A stretch of DNA of 64,000 nt from Parasphingopyxis lamellibrachiae (GTDB lineage: Bacteria; Pseudomonadota; Alphaproteobacteria; Sphingomonadales; Sphingomonadaceae), in NCBI RefSeq assembly GCF_003385775.1, contig NZ_QRDP01000004.1, forward strand, positions 2,568,957 through 2,632,956. Direction: 5' to 3'. Shown piece after piece: positions 1-12,477 of the stretch. A program made the translations under genes and the position numbers. Below the pieces are notes generated by a model. The model was not told the DNA's origin. It did not search any database and was given only the letters and a program-made list of their open reading frames with translations. Within the stretch, counting starts at the first letter, position 1. Every line of letters starts with the position of its first letter.

Positions 1-560
1 GCGAACTGTTTCGGGCCGGCGCATTGGCGCTTGGCCTCGCTATGCTGGCGATTTCGCTCTATATCTGGTTGCGCTTCGAGTGGCAGTTCGGGGTCGGCGC
101 GCTGTTTGCGCTGTTTCACGATGTTGCGCTTACCTTCGGCTTTTTTGCGCTCACCCAGCTCGAATTCAATCTCAATATCGTCGCGGCTCTGCTGACGATC
201 ATCGGCTATTCATTGAACGACACGATCGTCGTCTATGACCGGATTCGTGAAAACCTCCGCAAATATCGCAAGATGGAGATTGTTCCGTTGCTCGATCTTT
301 CGGTCAACGAGACACTCGCCCGCACGGTGATGACCAGCTTGACCATGGCTATAGCGCTTGTGGTCCTGGTTTTCGTCGGTCCGGACGTGCTGTTCGGCTT
401 TACCGTGGCGATGTTGCTAGGCGTTTTCGTGGGTACATACAGCTCGGTCTACATGGCCTCACCGGTTCTCATCTGGCTCAAGGTCGGTTCCGATACTTTC
501 GTTCCCGAAGAGACCAGCCCTTCGGGGCAGAGAATCCATAAGGAGGGGTACGACCGCTAA
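1..560 (+). CDS. secF: Protein translocase subunit SecF, C-terminal part (5' end outside window)
   Basis: The reading frame is open from base 3, so the gene starts before the window and about 185 C-terminal residues are visible. They contain several hydrophobic membrane spans and the GYSLNDTIVVYDRIRENLR stretch typical of the SecD/SecF RND-like family. SecF works with SecD and SecYEG in the inner membrane, using proton motive force to help pull exported proteins into the periplasm. The stop overlaps the next ATG by one base (TAATG), which suggests translational coupling to the DUF498 gene. An AGGAGGGG ribosome-binding site for that gene lies at about 541-548, inside secF. Confidence 0.95.
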   Translation, partial: ELFRAGALALGLAMLAISLYIWLRFEWQFGVGALFALFHDVALTFGFFALTQLEFNLNIVAALLTIIGYSLNDTIVVYDRIRENLRKYRKMEIVPLLDLSVNETLARTVMTSLTMAIALVVLVFVGPDVLFGFTVAMLLGVFVGTYSSVYMASPVLIWLKVGSDTFVPEETSPSGQRIHKEGYDR

Positions 561-946
561 TGGTTGCGCTTCAGCGCGAAACCCCTGCTTCTGGTCCACT
601 GCTGACTGGCTTTGCCGGTAACGGGTTTCGCGTTGACGACCAGATATTCGACGGCGGACTGTGGCTCACCCCGGAGTGGGTGCGCGGCTGGGAAGCCCCC
701 GGATGGAACGCACTGAATCCTGACTTGCTGGAGCCTTTGCTGGCCATCGAGCCATTTCCGGAATTTCTGTTGCTCGGGACCGGCGCGCATCTGCGCCGCC
801 CGGCGCCGGCTTTTGTGGCCGCCGTCGAAGAGCGCAATATCGGCGTCGAGGCAATGGACAGCCGCGCGGCGGCGCGCAGTTGGGGGCTGTTGCGGAATGA
901 AGGCCGCTGGATCGCTGCCGCTTTATTGCCGCTCGACCAGGCCTGA
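560..946 (+). CDS. Mth938-like (DUF498/NDUFAF3-type) domain protein
   Basis: A 128-residue protein matching the Mth938-like fold: a FTGNGFRVDDQ-like N-terminal strand region, PEFLLLGTGAHLRRP in the middle, and the ending RSWGLLRNEGRWIAAALLPL. Bacterial members often sit beside secDF, as here. The mitochondrial homologue NDUFAF3 is a complex I assembly factor, but the bacterial role is not established. The start overlaps the secF stop by one base and has a strong Shine-Dalgarno. The 3' end overlaps the convergent glycosyltransferase gene by 24 bp. Confidence 0.85.
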   Translation: MVALQRETPASGPLLTGFAGNGFRVDDQIFDGGLWLTPEWVRGWEAPGWNALNPDLLEPLLAIEPFPEFLLLGTGAHLRRPAPAFVAAVEERNIGVEAMDSRAAARSWGLLRNEGRWIAAALLPLDQA

Positions 947-2092
947 CAAATGCCGGAACAGCGCATCGCCGTTCCGCTCCCAGGAAAATTTGTCGACAGT
1001 GCTGCGCACGGCTTGCTGGTTTGGTGGATTGCTCAGGATTGAGCGGATCGCGGTGGCAATGGCGGATGGATCGCGTTCGACGATCGCGCCCGCTTCGGCC
1101 CGGTCCAGCAGTTCGGCGGCGCCGCCCGCATCGCTGATCACGATGGGCGTTCCGCAGGCAAGCGCCTCGACCCAGGCATTGGCCAACCCTTCCGATGCGG
1201 AGGGCAGCGCCATCACATCGGCCGCTGCGACCATCTCGGCCACCTCTTCATGCGGCAGGTTGCCGGGCAGGTGCACGCGTTCCGACAGGCCGAGATCCCG
1301 TGCCAGTTTTTCCAGCGCGGGCCGGTTGGCCCCTTCGCCGATACACCAGAGGTTCGCATCGGGAATCTGTCTCAGCGCTTCGATGACCAGCGCCTGGCCC
1401 TTGCGCGGAATCAAGGCCCCTGTCGTTACGATAAGCGGTCCGGAGATACCCAAGGCCTCCTTCGCTGCAGCCCGGTCGACCGGGTGGAAGCGATCCTTGT
1501 CGATTCCTGTGTAATGGACGGTGATAGTGTCCGCCGCCATGCCAAGCGCTGTCATGTCCCGCTTGATCGCCTCGCTGACGGCGAGAAGGCCGCCGGCCCG
1601 CTTTCCGGCCTGGAGAACCTGCGACGCACATCCCGCCCTCTTGCCCCAATAGTGGATGTCCGCGCCCCGCGCTTTGACGGAGAAGGGCAGGTTCAGTGCT
1701 TCGGCAAGACGCATGGCAGCGGGGCCGTCCGGATAGAAAAATTCCGCATCGATAATATCGAACGCAAAACGTTCGCGAATCTTGTGGAGGAGGGGGAGCA
1801 GGGCTTTCGCGATCGCCGCCGGCGCCATCGGACCGCCCACGCGCGGGACGAGCCGAAATTTCGGTCGGTGGACGATTATGTCTTTCCACACTTCGGTTTC
1901 GGGTATTTCGGCGAAGCGCCGATAATGGGAATGTCGGTTGAGCGGCCATGGCGGCATGCCGATCGGCGCCACTACCTCAAGCTGGACATCGGCCCGTGTC
2001 GCCAGCCCCAGCGTCTGCCGCTCGACAAAGCCGCCGAAAGTCGGCCGCGAAGCATCGGGAAACAGGGTCGCAAGGGTCAACACGCGTAACAT
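923..2092 (-). CDS. GT4-type glycosyltransferase family 1 protein
   Basis: 389 residues beginning MLRVLTLATLFPDASRP. The open frame runs 79 codons further upstream, but that part is not family-like and the ATG at 2092 starts the conserved sequence. The N-terminal half resembles a GT-B acceptor domain. The C-terminal half has the GT4 donor-site pattern VTTGALIPRKGQALVIEAL, then VMALPSASEGLANAWVEALACGTPIV. These enzymes transfer a sugar from a nucleotide-sugar onto a lipid-linked or polysaccharide acceptor at the membrane face. No polysaccharide cluster surrounds it, so the substrate is unknown. It is divergent from bamD. Confidence 0.85.
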   Translation of the reverse strand: MLRVLTLATLFPDASRPTFGGFVERQTLGLATRADVQLEVVAPIGMPPWPLNRHSHYRRFAEIPETEVWKDIIVHRPKFRLVPRVGGPMAPAAIAKALLPLLHKIRERFAFDIIDAEFFYPDGPAAMRLAEALNLPFSVKARGADIHYWGKRAGCASQVLQAGKRAGGLLAVSEAIKRDMTALGMAADTITVHYTGIDKDRFHPVDRAAAKEALGISGPLIVTTGALIPRKGQALVIEALRQIPDANLWCIGEGANRPALEKLARDLGLSERVHLPGNLPHEEVAEMVAAADVMALPSASEGLANAWVEALACGTPIVISDAGGAAELLDRAEAGAIVERDPSAIATAIRSILSNPPNQQAVRSTVDKFSWERNGDALFRHLSGLVERQ

Positions 2093-2192
2093 CGGTCCGG
2101 CTATAGCCGAACAACTGCCGTTCGGAACCCTCTCCGCAACAGAAGAATCTGCTCCCTTGGCGTCTGCGATTGGCTGCGCTAGAGGCTGTGGA

Positions 2193-2993
2193 ATGCGTAT
2201 CCAGTCCAGCCCCGCAGCACTGTTGTTAGCCGCTGCCGCTTTCGTTCCGCTTGCTTCGTGCGCCGGTCCGAGTGCCCAAACCCGTGCCGACACGCAATAT
2301 GTCGCGCGCGACGTCAACACCCTGTACAATCTGGCGAAGGACAGGCTGGACAGGAACCAATACGCCCTGGCCGCGGCGATCTTCTCCGAAGTCGAGCGCC
2401 AGCACCCCTATTCGCCCTGGGCGCGTCGCGCCCAGCTGATGGGCGCCTTCAGCTTTTATCTTGCGCGCGAATATCCGGAGGCGATTTCCTCCGCGCGGCG
2501 CTTCATCTCGATCCATCCGGGCAATCGCGATGCGCCCTATGCCTATTATCTCATCGCGATCAGCTATTATGAGCAGATGTCGGATGTAACGCGGGACCAG
2601 TCGGTCACGCGCCAGGCGCAGGTCGCTCTGAACGAGGTCGTTCGCCGCTATCCGGAAAGCGTTTATGCGGCTGATGCGCGTCTGAAGCTTGATCTGGTCA
2701 ATGACCATCTGGCGGGCAAGGAAATGGAAATCGGCCGCTTCTATCAGCGTCGCCGCCAATGGCTGGCCGCCACGGTCCGGTTCCGCAATGTTGTCGACAG
2801 CTACGATACGACGACCCATGCGCCCGAAGCGCTGATGCGGCTGACCGAGAGCTATCTGGCGCTCGGCATAGTCGAGGAAGCACGGCGTTCGGCGGCAGTG
2901 CTCGGGAACAACTATCCCGAATCGCGCTGGTACACCCGTGCTTATGAGCTGATGCGGCGTCATGGCGGCGTGCAGGCAACCGGCACCGATTAA
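2193..2993 (+). CDS. bamD: Outer membrane protein assembly factor BamD
   Basis: 266 residues from the ATG at 2193. The signal peptide ends in a lipobox (LASC, Cys after about 22 residues), so the mature protein is a lipoprotein. TPR-like helices follow, with EYPEAISSARRFISIHPGNRDAPYAYY and repeated YPES segments typical of the BamD/YfiO/ComL family. BamD is the essential outer-membrane lipoprotein of the BAM complex that inserts beta-barrel proteins. The longer open frame upstream is not family-like. It is followed 69 bp later by recN on the same strand. Confidence 0.93.
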   Translation: MRIQSSPAALLLAAAAFVPLASCAGPSAQTRADTQYVARDVNTLYNLAKDRLDRNQYALAAAIFSEVERQHPYSPWARRAQLMGAFSFYLAREYPEAISSARRFISIHPGNRDAPYAYYLIAISYYEQMSDVTRDQSVTRQAQVALNEVVRRYPESVYAADARLKLDLVNDHLAGKEMEIGRFYQRRRQWLAATVRFRNVVDSYDTTTHAPEALMRLTESYLALGIVEEARRSAAVLGNNYPESRWYTRAYELMRRHGGVQATGTD

Positions 2994-3062
2994 GGTCAGC
3001 GATTTACCGTCGTTGGGGATTCCAGAGCTGGTTTCGCGCGTCAATTCGGCTAAAAGCCGGAC

Positions 3063-4724
3063 ATGCTGACCGGCCTTTCCATTCGCGATGTGGTGCTGAT
3101 CGAGGCGCTGGACCTGTCTTTCTCGGACGGGCTTGGAGCTTTGACCGGCGAGACAGGTGCCGGTAAATCCATTCTTCTCGACGCGCTAGGCTTGGCGCTG
3201 GGCGTGCGCGCCGATAGCGGACTGGTGCGTCAGGGCGCGGAACGTGCTGTTGTCAGTGCAACCTTCGATCTTCCCGCCAGCCATCCCGTTGGGCTTCTGC
3301 TCACCGAGAGCGGACTGGATGCCGAACCGGGCGAGCCGCTTATCGTGCGCCGTATCGTCAAGGCCGATGGGGGCAGCCGGGCCAGCGTCAACGATCAGCC
3401 GGTTTCCGCGGCGCTTTTGCGAGAGATTGGCGGATTGCTTGTTGAGATACACGGCCAGCATGACGATCGCGGATTGCTCAATGCCAAGGGGCACCGCGCG
3501 CTGCTGGACAGCTTTGGTGATATCGACCTCGACGGATTGGCCAGGGCCTGGGATGCGTGGCGCGCGGCAGAGGATCAACTTGCCGAGGCGCGTGCCGAGG
3601 TTGAGGAAGCCGAGCGGGATCGGGATTTTCTCGATCATGCGGTGAAAGAGCTGAGGTCGCTTGCTCCCGAAGCGGGCGAAGAGGACACGCTCGCCGAGGC
3701 CCGGGCGAAGATGCAGAAGGGTGATCGGATCGCGGACGATCTCACCGAGATTGCGGAACTGCTCGACGGGTCGGACGGCGGGCTCGCCAAATTGCGGCAG
3801 GCCGCGCGCCGCGCCGACCGCATTGCCGGCGAACATGAAGTGCTGGGGGAGGCGCTGGCCGCGCTGGACCGCGCCCTGATCGAAGCGGATCTGGCCGAAG
3901 AAAAGCTCGCCGAAGCGTCCCATATCCTTGCCTTCGATCCCGCCCGGCTTGATGAAGCGGAAACGCGGCTCTTCGACATCCGTGCCCTCGCCCGCAAGCA
4001 TAGGGTGGATCCGGATGCGTTGCCCGCTCTGACCGAAGAGATGGCGGCGAAGCTGGAACGGATTGAAGCTGGCGGCGCGCATCTTGCCGCGCTGGAGGCC
4101 GATGTAGCGGCCAAGCGGGCGGCCTATGTCGTCAAGGCGGATGCGGTGAGCAAGAAACGCACCGCCGCAGCCAAGGCGCTCGACAAGGCAGTCGCCGGAG
4201 AACTCGCCCCGCTCAAACTGGACGCTGCCAAGTTCCACACAGCCGTCGAGACGTTGGATGACGCGCAATGGACCGCAAGCGGGCAAGACCGCGTCGCTTT
4301 CGAGATTTCAACCAACCCCGGCGCGCCTTTCGGCCCGCTCGCCAAGATTGCATCGGGCGGCGAACTTTCCCGCTTCATCCTCGCGTTGAAAGTGGCGCTG
4401 GCCGAACAGGGCGGCGCGGCGACGATGATCTTCGACGAGATCGACCGCGGCGTCGGCGGCGCGGTGGCGAGCGCGATCGGCGAACGATTGTCCCGGCTCG
4501 CCCAAGGCGCGCAATTGCTCGTCGTCACCCACAGCCCGCAGGTTGCCGCGCGCGCCGGCCATCAGTGGCAGATCGCGAAAAGCTCGGACGGGCTGGTGAC
4601 GCGCACGGGCGTGCAACGCCTTGATGATGGGGAGCGCCGCGAAGAAATCGCCCGGATGCTGTCGGGCGCGGAGATTACCGAGGAGGCGCGAGCACAGGCG
4701 GATCGGCTGCTGGAGGGCGTATGA
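3063..4724 (+). CDS. recN: DNA repair protein RecN
   Basis: 553 residues, the usual family length. Walker A (GETGAGKS, about residues 30-37) is near the N-terminus. A long coiled-coil middle rich in Ala/Glu/Arg runs from about residue 150 to 370. The ABC signature (SGGELSRF), Walker B (TMIFDEIDRGVGG) and VVTHSPQVAARA lie in the last third. RecN is an SMC-like ATPase that holds broken DNA together during recombinational repair of double-strand breaks. It lies between bamD and ligA on the same strand. Confidence 0.96.
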   Translation: MLTGLSIRDVVLIEALDLSFSDGLGALTGETGAGKSILLDALGLALGVRADSGLVRQGAERAVVSATFDLPASHPVGLLLTESGLDAEPGEPLIVRRIVKADGGSRASVNDQPVSAALLREIGGLLVEIHGQHDDRGLLNAKGHRALLDSFGDIDLDGLARAWDAWRAAEDQLAEARAEVEEAERDRDFLDHAVKELRSLAPEAGEEDTLAEARAKMQKGDRIADDLTEIAELLDGSDGGLAKLRQAARRADRIAGEHEVLGEALAALDRALIEADLAEEKLAEASHILAFDPARLDEAETRLFDIRALARKHRVDPDALPALTEEMAAKLERIEAGGAHLAALEADVAAKRAAYVVKADAVSKKRTAAAKALDKAVAGELAPLKLDAAKFHTAVETLDDAQWTASGQDRVAFEISTNPGAPFGPLAKIASGGELSRFILALKVALAEQGGAATMIFDEIDRGVGGAVASAIGERLSRLAQGAQLLVVTHSPQVAARAGHQWQIAKSSDGLVTRTGVQRLDDGERREEIARMLSGAEITEEARAQADRLLEGV

Positions 4725-4743
4725 TCGCGTGCGCCAATGCTGA

Positions 4744-7583
<2,840 letters not shown>

Positions 7584-7645
7584 CGGGCTTCTTCGATATT
7601 TTTGATCTCGATCATTCGTCCTTTTCGTCCATTACTGTTATATTG

Positions 7646-8530
7646 ATGCCCATGACAGAAGACACACATGTTTTGGAAAAGCCCCCGGAAGGCGCGGGTG
7701 CGGATTGGACGATCCCGCAGGACTGGAACGCCTATTCACCCGAAGACCACGAAACCTGGAATATATTGTTCAAACGGCAGCTTGCGCAGTTGCCGGGCCG
7801 GGCGAGCCGCGCTTTTCTCGATGGTATTGATGTGCTCAATCTATCAAAGCCGGGAATACCCGATTTCGGGGAACTGTCCGAAAAGCTGATGAAGGAGACG
7901 GGCTGGCAGGTCGTGGCCGTACCGGGCCTCGTTCCGGATGATGTCTTTTTCGATCATCTGGCCAACCGCCGCTTCGTGGCGGGCAATTTCATCCGCCGGC
8001 GCGACCAGCTCGACTATCTGCAGGAGCCGGACGTGTTTCACGATGTATTCGGTCATGTGCCGATGCTCGCGAACCCGGTGTTCGCCGATTATATGGAAGC
8101 CTATGGCCGGGGCGGGCTCAGGGCGCTCGAATATGACAGTCTCGACCATCTCGCCCGGCTCTACTGGTATACGGTGGAATTCGGGCTGATCGAGGAGCCG
8201 GAAGGCCTGCGCATCTATGGTTCGGGCATTGTTTCGAGCCATGGGGAAAGCGTGTTCGCGCTCGACGATCCGAGCCCCAATCGGATCGGCTTCGACATGA
8301 AACGGGTGATGCAGACCAATTACCGGATCGACGATTTCCAGCAGGTCTACTTCGTCATACCCAGTTTCGAGGAGCTGTTGCGCCAGACCGTGGAAACCGA
8401 TTTCGCGCCCCTCTATGCCGAACTTGCCGATGCGCGCGACTATGCACCCGACGATATCGCCGAAGGTGACCGGGTGATTACCCGCGGGACGCAGGCCTAT
8501 GCCCGCGAACGCGCCGCTTCTCCAGCCTGA
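7646..8530 (+). CDS. phhA: Phenylalanine 4-monooxygenase
   Basis: About 294 residues. A TTG at 7643, ATG at 7646 and ATG at 7652 are all possible starts and none has a clear Shine-Dalgarno; 7646 is used. The iron-binding signature VFHDVFGHVPML carries the two His ligands (about H132 and H137), with the third (Glu) in the following helix region. The enzyme hydroxylates phenylalanine to tyrosine using a pterin and Fe(II). The last 53 bp overlap the end of the convergent prmA. No pterin carbinolamine dehydratase gene (phhB) is adjacent. Confidence 0.93.
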   Translation: MPMTEDTHVLEKPPEGAGADWTIPQDWNAYSPEDHETWNILFKRQLAQLPGRASRAFLDGIDVLNLSKPGIPDFGELSEKLMKETGWQVVAVPGLVPDDVFFDHLANRRFVAGNFIRRRDQLDYLQEPDVFHDVFGHVPMLANPVFADYMEAYGRGGLRALEYDSLDHLARLYWYTVEFGLIEEPEGLRIYGSGIVSSHGESVFALDDPSPNRIGFDMKRVMQTNYRIDDFQQVYFVIPSFEELLRQTVETDFAPLYAELADARDYAPDDIAEGDRVITRGTQAYARERAASPA

Positions 8531-9413
8531 GGATAGACCATTCACCCCGGTTCAGCCTTTCGGCGAGCCGGAAGCGATTGCGGCGATAGGCAGAAGCTAC
8601 GGCGTCTGCCTGCTTGTCGAGCAGGCCGGCCAACACAAGCGTTCCGCCCGGCGCGACGCCATTGCCGAAGATGGGAGCAAGCTCGATCAGCGGTCCGGCC
8701 AGTATATTGGCGATCAGCAGGTCGTACGGCGCTCGGGCGCGCAGGCGGCGATGCGCGAGTCCCGCGGCGACCAGCATTTCGACCTGACCGGAGCCCCGGC
8801 CGATCCGCACGGCATTGATCGCGGCATTTTGCTCCGCCACCTCGATCGCAAGCGGATCGATATCCGAGGCGATAGTCTCGGCATTCGGCCAAAGCGCCAT
8901 TGCGGCGAAAGCCAATATTCCGGTTCCCGTGCCGATGTCCGCGATGCTACGATACCGCCGTCCCTGCGATTTGAGTGTATCGAGTATCGCAAGGCATCCG
9001 GCAGTCGTCTCATGATGGCCCGTCCCAAAGGCCTGGCCCGCATCGATTTCGAAGACGAGCGCCCCTTCCGGAATCTCATCCCGGTGGATGGGGGTATGAA
9101 CGAAGAAACGGCCTTCCCGGATCGGCGCCAGACCCTCCTGACTGATGGCCACCCAGTCCTGATCGTCAAGCCTGATGATAACGGGCGTGGTGTCGGCTGA
9201 GCTGGGGACGAGTTGCTTGGCCATAGTCACCGTGGCCGCCGAAGGTTCTTCCTCGAAATAAATGTCGAGTTGCCAGTCATCGGGCGCGGCGGGATCGATC
9301 TCGCTTGTCATGAGGACCGGCACGGGTTCCAGCAGGACGAAGGGCGCGATATCCTCTTTGAGGATCTCCGCTTCGGCCCTGGTGCAGGGCAGGGTCAGTT
9401 TCCAGCTTTCCAT
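8478..9413 (-). CDS. prmA: Ribosomal protein L11 methyltransferase
   Basis: 311 residues from the ATG at 9413, one base after the stop of the upstream SDR gene; an in-frame TTG at 9425 would add four residues. The N-terminal substrate-recognition domain (ESWKLTLPCTRAEAE) is followed by the methyltransferase core: FGTGHHETTAGCL, SIADIGTGTGILAFAA and NILAGPLIELAP (an NxxxxP-like motif). PrmA trimethylates L11 with SAM. The C-terminus overlaps phhA by 53 bp on the opposite strand. Confidence 0.94.
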   Translation of the reverse strand: MESWKLTLPCTRAEAEILKEDIAPFVLLEPVPVLMTSEIDPAAPDDWQLDIYFEEEPSAATVTMAKQLVPSSADTTPVIIRLDDQDWVAISQEGLAPIREGRFFVHTPIHRDEIPEGALVFEIDAGQAFGTGHHETTAGCLAILDTLKSQGRRYRSIADIGTGTGILAFAAMALWPNAETIASDIDPLAIEVAEQNAAINAVRIGRGSGQVEMLVAAGLAHRRLRARAPYDLLIANILAGPLIELAPIFGNGVAPGGTLVLAGLLDKQADAVASAYRRNRFRLAERLNRGEWSILRLEKRRVRGHRPASRG

Positions 9414-9414
9414 C

Positions 9415-10137
9415 TCAGCGGACAAAACTGGCGCCGTTTACATCGATAACCGCGCCGGTCATCGAAGGCGGCGCGTCGAGAGCGCAGAAGCGGATTGTTT
9501 CGGCGACTTCCTCCGGCGTTGCGACGCGGCCCAGCGGGATGTCGCGCAGCAGTTTTTCACCGCCGCGACTCTCCAGATAGTCTTCGGCCATGCCGGTCAT
9601 GGTAAAGCCGGGGCAAACCGTGAAGGCGAGAATATTTTCCGCCGCATAGCCCCGCGCAATCGTCTTGGTCATTGCCACCATGCCGCCTTTCGACGCCGCA
9701 TAATGCCAATGGTCGGGGCTGTCGCCGCGATATGCGGCGCGGCTGGCAATGTTGACGATCCGGCCGCCGCCCTGTTCACGGAAATGATGGACGGCAAGCC
9801 GGCAAAGTTCGGCGGTCGCGGTCAGATTGATCCGCAAGGTTCGGTCGAAATCGACGCGCCAGCTTTCGTCATCCTGTTCGATCGAAGAGGCTTCGAACAC
9901 ACCGGCATTGTTGACGATGACATCTATCCGCCCATCGAGCAGATCGAGTGCCTCTTGCCATGTTGCTCCGGCCGCACCGGGCGTGTCGAAATCGCTGGCG
10001 ATGGCGATACCTTCATCGCGCTGTGTAGCGTGGCAGGCGAGACGGGAACCGGATTCCAGCAACTTTGTCGCGGCTGCCTTGCCGATCCCCCGGCGTGCAC
10101 CGGTGATCAGGATGTGTTTGGGTTTCGTATCAGTCAT
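9415..10137 (-). CDS. SDR-family NAD(P)-dependent oxidoreductase
   Basis: 240 residues with the classical short-chain dehydrogenase pattern: TGARRGIGKAAA for cofactor binding (about residues 12-23), NNAGVFE, a Ser-containing strand (IVNIASRAAY), and the catalytic YAASKGG. The C-terminus (PPSMTGAVIDVNGASFV) is typical of 3-oxoacyl-ACP reductase-like (FabG-like) members, but the substrate cannot be read from sequence. It lies directly upstream of prmA on the same strand, one base apart, so the two are probably co-transcribed. Confidence 0.88.
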   Translation of the reverse strand: MTDTKPKHILITGARRGIGKAAATKLLESGSRLACHATQRDEGIAIASDFDTPGAAGATWQEALDLLDGRIDVIVNNAGVFEASSIEQDDESWRVDFDRTLRINLTATAELCRLAVHHFREQGGGRIVNIASRAAYRGDSPDHWHYAASKGGMVAMTKTIARGYAAENILAFTVCPGFTMTGMAEDYLESRGGEKLLRDIPLGRVATPEEVAETIRFCALDAPPSMTGAVIDVNGASFVR

Positions 10138-10176
10138 CCGCCCTCGATAGGCGGACTGTCTGGCGAACGGAAGCTC

Positions 10177-11538
10177 TTAGCCGTCTGCCATGCGGCGCAC
10201 GAATTCGCCCGTTGCGCCGGTCAGTTTCTGGAGATGGCCGTCTACTTCACGGAAGCCATCCGAAACGCGGCTGATGTCTGATGAAACGCTTTCGCTGTCC
10301 TCGCGGATTGCCGCTATGGTTCCCGACATGGAATCGGCAGCCAGCGCGGTTTCGTCGACTGCGGCGGTGATGGTTGTCACCGTCTGGGCCTGATGTTCCA
10401 TCGCACGGCGAATACGGGTCGCCGATTCCTGTACTTCGGTCACTGTGGCACGGATGGATTCGTTGGTTTCCACGGTCTGGGCGGTCGCCGACTGTATCGC
10501 GGCGATTTTATTCGCAATATTGTCCGTCGCCTGCGCTGTCTGATTGGCAAGGGACTTCACTTCCTGAGCAACCACGGCAAAGCCCCGGCCGGCATCGCCA
10601 GCACGGGCCGCCTCGATGGTCGCATTGAGGGCGAGCAGGTTGGTCTGACCGGCAACATCGCGGATCAGGCCGAGAATAGATTCGATCGAAACCGTATGCT
10701 CGGACAAGGCCTCGTTGACGCGTACCGCTTCCTGCGCCTGTTCGGACGCCCGCGTTGCGACTTCGGCGGATGTCTCCACTTCGCTGCGCGCTTCCTCGAT
10801 GGCGCGGATCAGGCCGGCTGCGGTTTGGGCCGCCTCGCGCATGGCGATGGCCGACTGTTCGGCGGCTGCCGCTACTTCCGATGCCTTGCCAAACATGCCA
10901 CGGACAGACTGCGACGCATCATTTGTGCGGGTTATCACAGCCATACTGTCTCCGGTTGCATCCTTGACCGTCTGTTCGATCATTTCGCGGAACAATTGGG
11001 TGCTTTCCTGCCGTTTCTGATCCTCCTGCCTGAGGAGAATGTCACTGACAAAGGATGAGGTGATATCGAACTCGAGCGCGGTAAATGCCAGATATGCCTG
11101 AGAAAGCTTGAGAAAGAGATCGGCATCTCCGTCCGTCGCATCGCGGATAATCTTCAGAACCGTCTGGTTGACCAGGGCCAATGACGCAAACAGTTCTTTC
11201 GGCGATATTCCGGCTATGAGAATGCGTTTCGCATGCGCCTCTGCGATATCGATCCAGCGTTGATTGAAGGGCCGGTTCATTTTTTCCACGCTATATTCCG
11301 TGGAGTACACGATCGCCTTTTCGAGTTGTGCCGGCGTCATATCGCCCAGCGACGGGTGTATAGCTATGAACCGGTCCCAGAATTCTTCCGCCAGGGCGCG
11401 CTCATGCCCTTCGACAAGAGTGCCGATTTTCTTGATCATGGCCTCGAGGCTGCCATCATGATCGAAAACGGCAATATGATCTTGAATGCTCATTTCTATT
11501 CCGAACTCACCCGATAAAATACCAAGGATATCCTGCAT
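10177..11538 (-). CDS. Soluble globin-coupled methyl-accepting chemotaxis protein
   Basis: 453 residues with no membrane segment. Residues about 20-185 look like a protoglobin/globin-coupled sensor domain. H102, in [19 protein letters not shown], fits the F-helix proximal haem ligand pattern. Residues about 200-450 form a coiled-coil MCP signalling domain with the hairpin tip [21 protein letters not shown]. HemAT-type proteins bind O2 and signal through CheA. No che or flagellar genes lie in the window. ATG at 11538 is used; ATG at 11493 (MSIQDH) is an alternative start. The 115-bp gap to sdhC must hold both divergent promoters. Confidence 0.87.
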   Translation of the reverse strand: MQDILGILSGEFGIEMSIQDHIAVFDHDGSLEAMIKKIGTLVEGHERALAEEFWDRFIAIHPSLGDMTPAQLEKAIVYSTEYSVEKMNRPFNQRWIDIAEAHAKRILIAGISPKELFASLALVNQTVLKIIRDATDGDADLFLKLSQAYLAFTALEFDITSSFVSDILLRQEDQKRQESTQLFREMIEQTVKDATGDSMAVITRTNDASQSVRGMFGKASEVAAAAEQSAIAMREAAQTAAGLIRAIEEARSEVETSAEVATRASEQAQEAVRVNEALSEHTVSIESILGLIRDVAGQTNLLALNATIEAARAGDAGRGFAVVAQEVKSLANQTAQATDNIANKIAAIQSATAQTVETNESIRATVTEVQESATRIRRAMEHQAQTVTTITAAVDETALAADSMSGTIAAIREDSESVSSDISRVSDGFREVDGHLQKLTGATGEFVRRMADG

Positions 11539-11653
11539 AAATGGGATTGGTTAATAGCGTGTTAGTGTTGCAAATTTCGATCCTGCGACCGGTTGCATGA
11601 AGGCGCGGTTCGTCTAAGAGGAAGGCGCAACAGGAAAGCTCCAGAGAAACCCT

Positions 11654-12091
11654 ATGTCACGCAATCATTCTCGCCCATTATCCCCGCATTTGAGTCACTG
11701 GAGATGGGGCGCGAACATGCTTGTCTCCATTCTGCACCGGATGACCGGCGTTGGCCTTGCAACGGTTGGCGGCCTTTTGTTGGCGGGCTGGTTTTTCGCA
11801 GCGGCCAGCGGCGAAGAAAGCTATGCCTGCTTTATGGGATTGCTGACGGTGGAAAGCGGCGCGATCAACATTGTGGGCGCCGTATTGGGGATTGGCCTCA
11901 GTTGGGCGTTTTTCACGCATCTTTTTAATGGCTTGCGGCATTTCGTCATGGATGCTGGCGCGGGATATGAGCTGCAAACAAACCGCCGCTGGGCGATAGC
12001 GGTGGTAGCCGGAGCCATTGTTGCGACCCTTGTCCTATGGGGCTGGCTGCTCTGGCCCGCGATCATGGGTCTCGTAGGAGGAGAAGGCTAA
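11654..12091 (+). CDS. sdhC: Succinate dehydrogenase cytochrome b556 subunit
   Basis: 145 residues with three membrane spans. SPHLSHWRW at the N-terminus and SILHRMTGVGL are family signatures, and HLFNGLRHFVMDAG carries the region with the haem b axial His. SdhC anchors SdhAB in the inner membrane and helps form the quinone site. It is the first gene of sdhCDA; its stop overlaps the sdhD start by one base (TAATG), and the next gene's Shine-Dalgarno (AGGAGGAG) lies inside its end. Confidence 0.95.
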   Translation: MSRNHSRPLSPHLSHWRWGANMLVSILHRMTGVGLATVGGLLLAGWFFAAASGEESYACFMGLLTVESGAINIVGAVLGIGLSWAFFTHLFNGLRHFVMDAGAGYELQTNRRWAIAVVAGAIVATLVLWGWLLWPAIMGLVGGEG

Positions 12092-12477
12092 TGGGTACAG
12101 GCACAGGATTGGGCCGGGTACGCGGCCTCGGCTCCGCAAAGCAGGGCACCCATCATTGGTGGATGCAAAGGCTGACGGCGGCGGGTAACCTCCTGCTGGT
12201 CAGCTGGTTTATCATTTCGCTGGTCCGGCTCCCCAACCTCAGCCACGCGATTGTTACCGACTGGCTCTCCTCGCCTCTGGTTGCCATTGCGGCAATTGTG
12301 CTCGTGGCGAATGTTTTCTGGCATTTGCGGCTGGGCCTGCAGGTTGTTCTGGAAGATTATGTCCATAACGAAGCCTCGAAACTGGGGCTGCTCGTCCTTC
12401 TCAATTTCTATGCGATCGGAGCGGCGGCTATCGCCATTTTCTCCATCGCGAAAATAGCATTCGGGAGCGCCGCATAA
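12091..12477 (+). CDS. sdhD: Succinate dehydrogenase membrane anchor subunit
   Basis: 128 residues from the ATG at 12091. The N-terminus [23 protein letters not shown] is the alphaproteobacterial SdhD pattern. Three membrane spans follow, and [18 protein letters not shown] contains the haem/quinone-site His and Asp-Tyr. An upstream in-frame ATG lies inside sdhC and is not preferred. The stop overlaps the sdhA start by one base. Confidence 0.94.
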   Translation: MGTGTGLGRVRGLGSAKQGTHHWWMQRLTAAGNLLLVSWFIISLVRLPNLSHAIVTDWLSSPLVAIAAIVLVANVFWHLRLGLQVVLEDYVHNEASKLGLLVLLNFYAIGAAAIAIFSIAKIAFGSAA

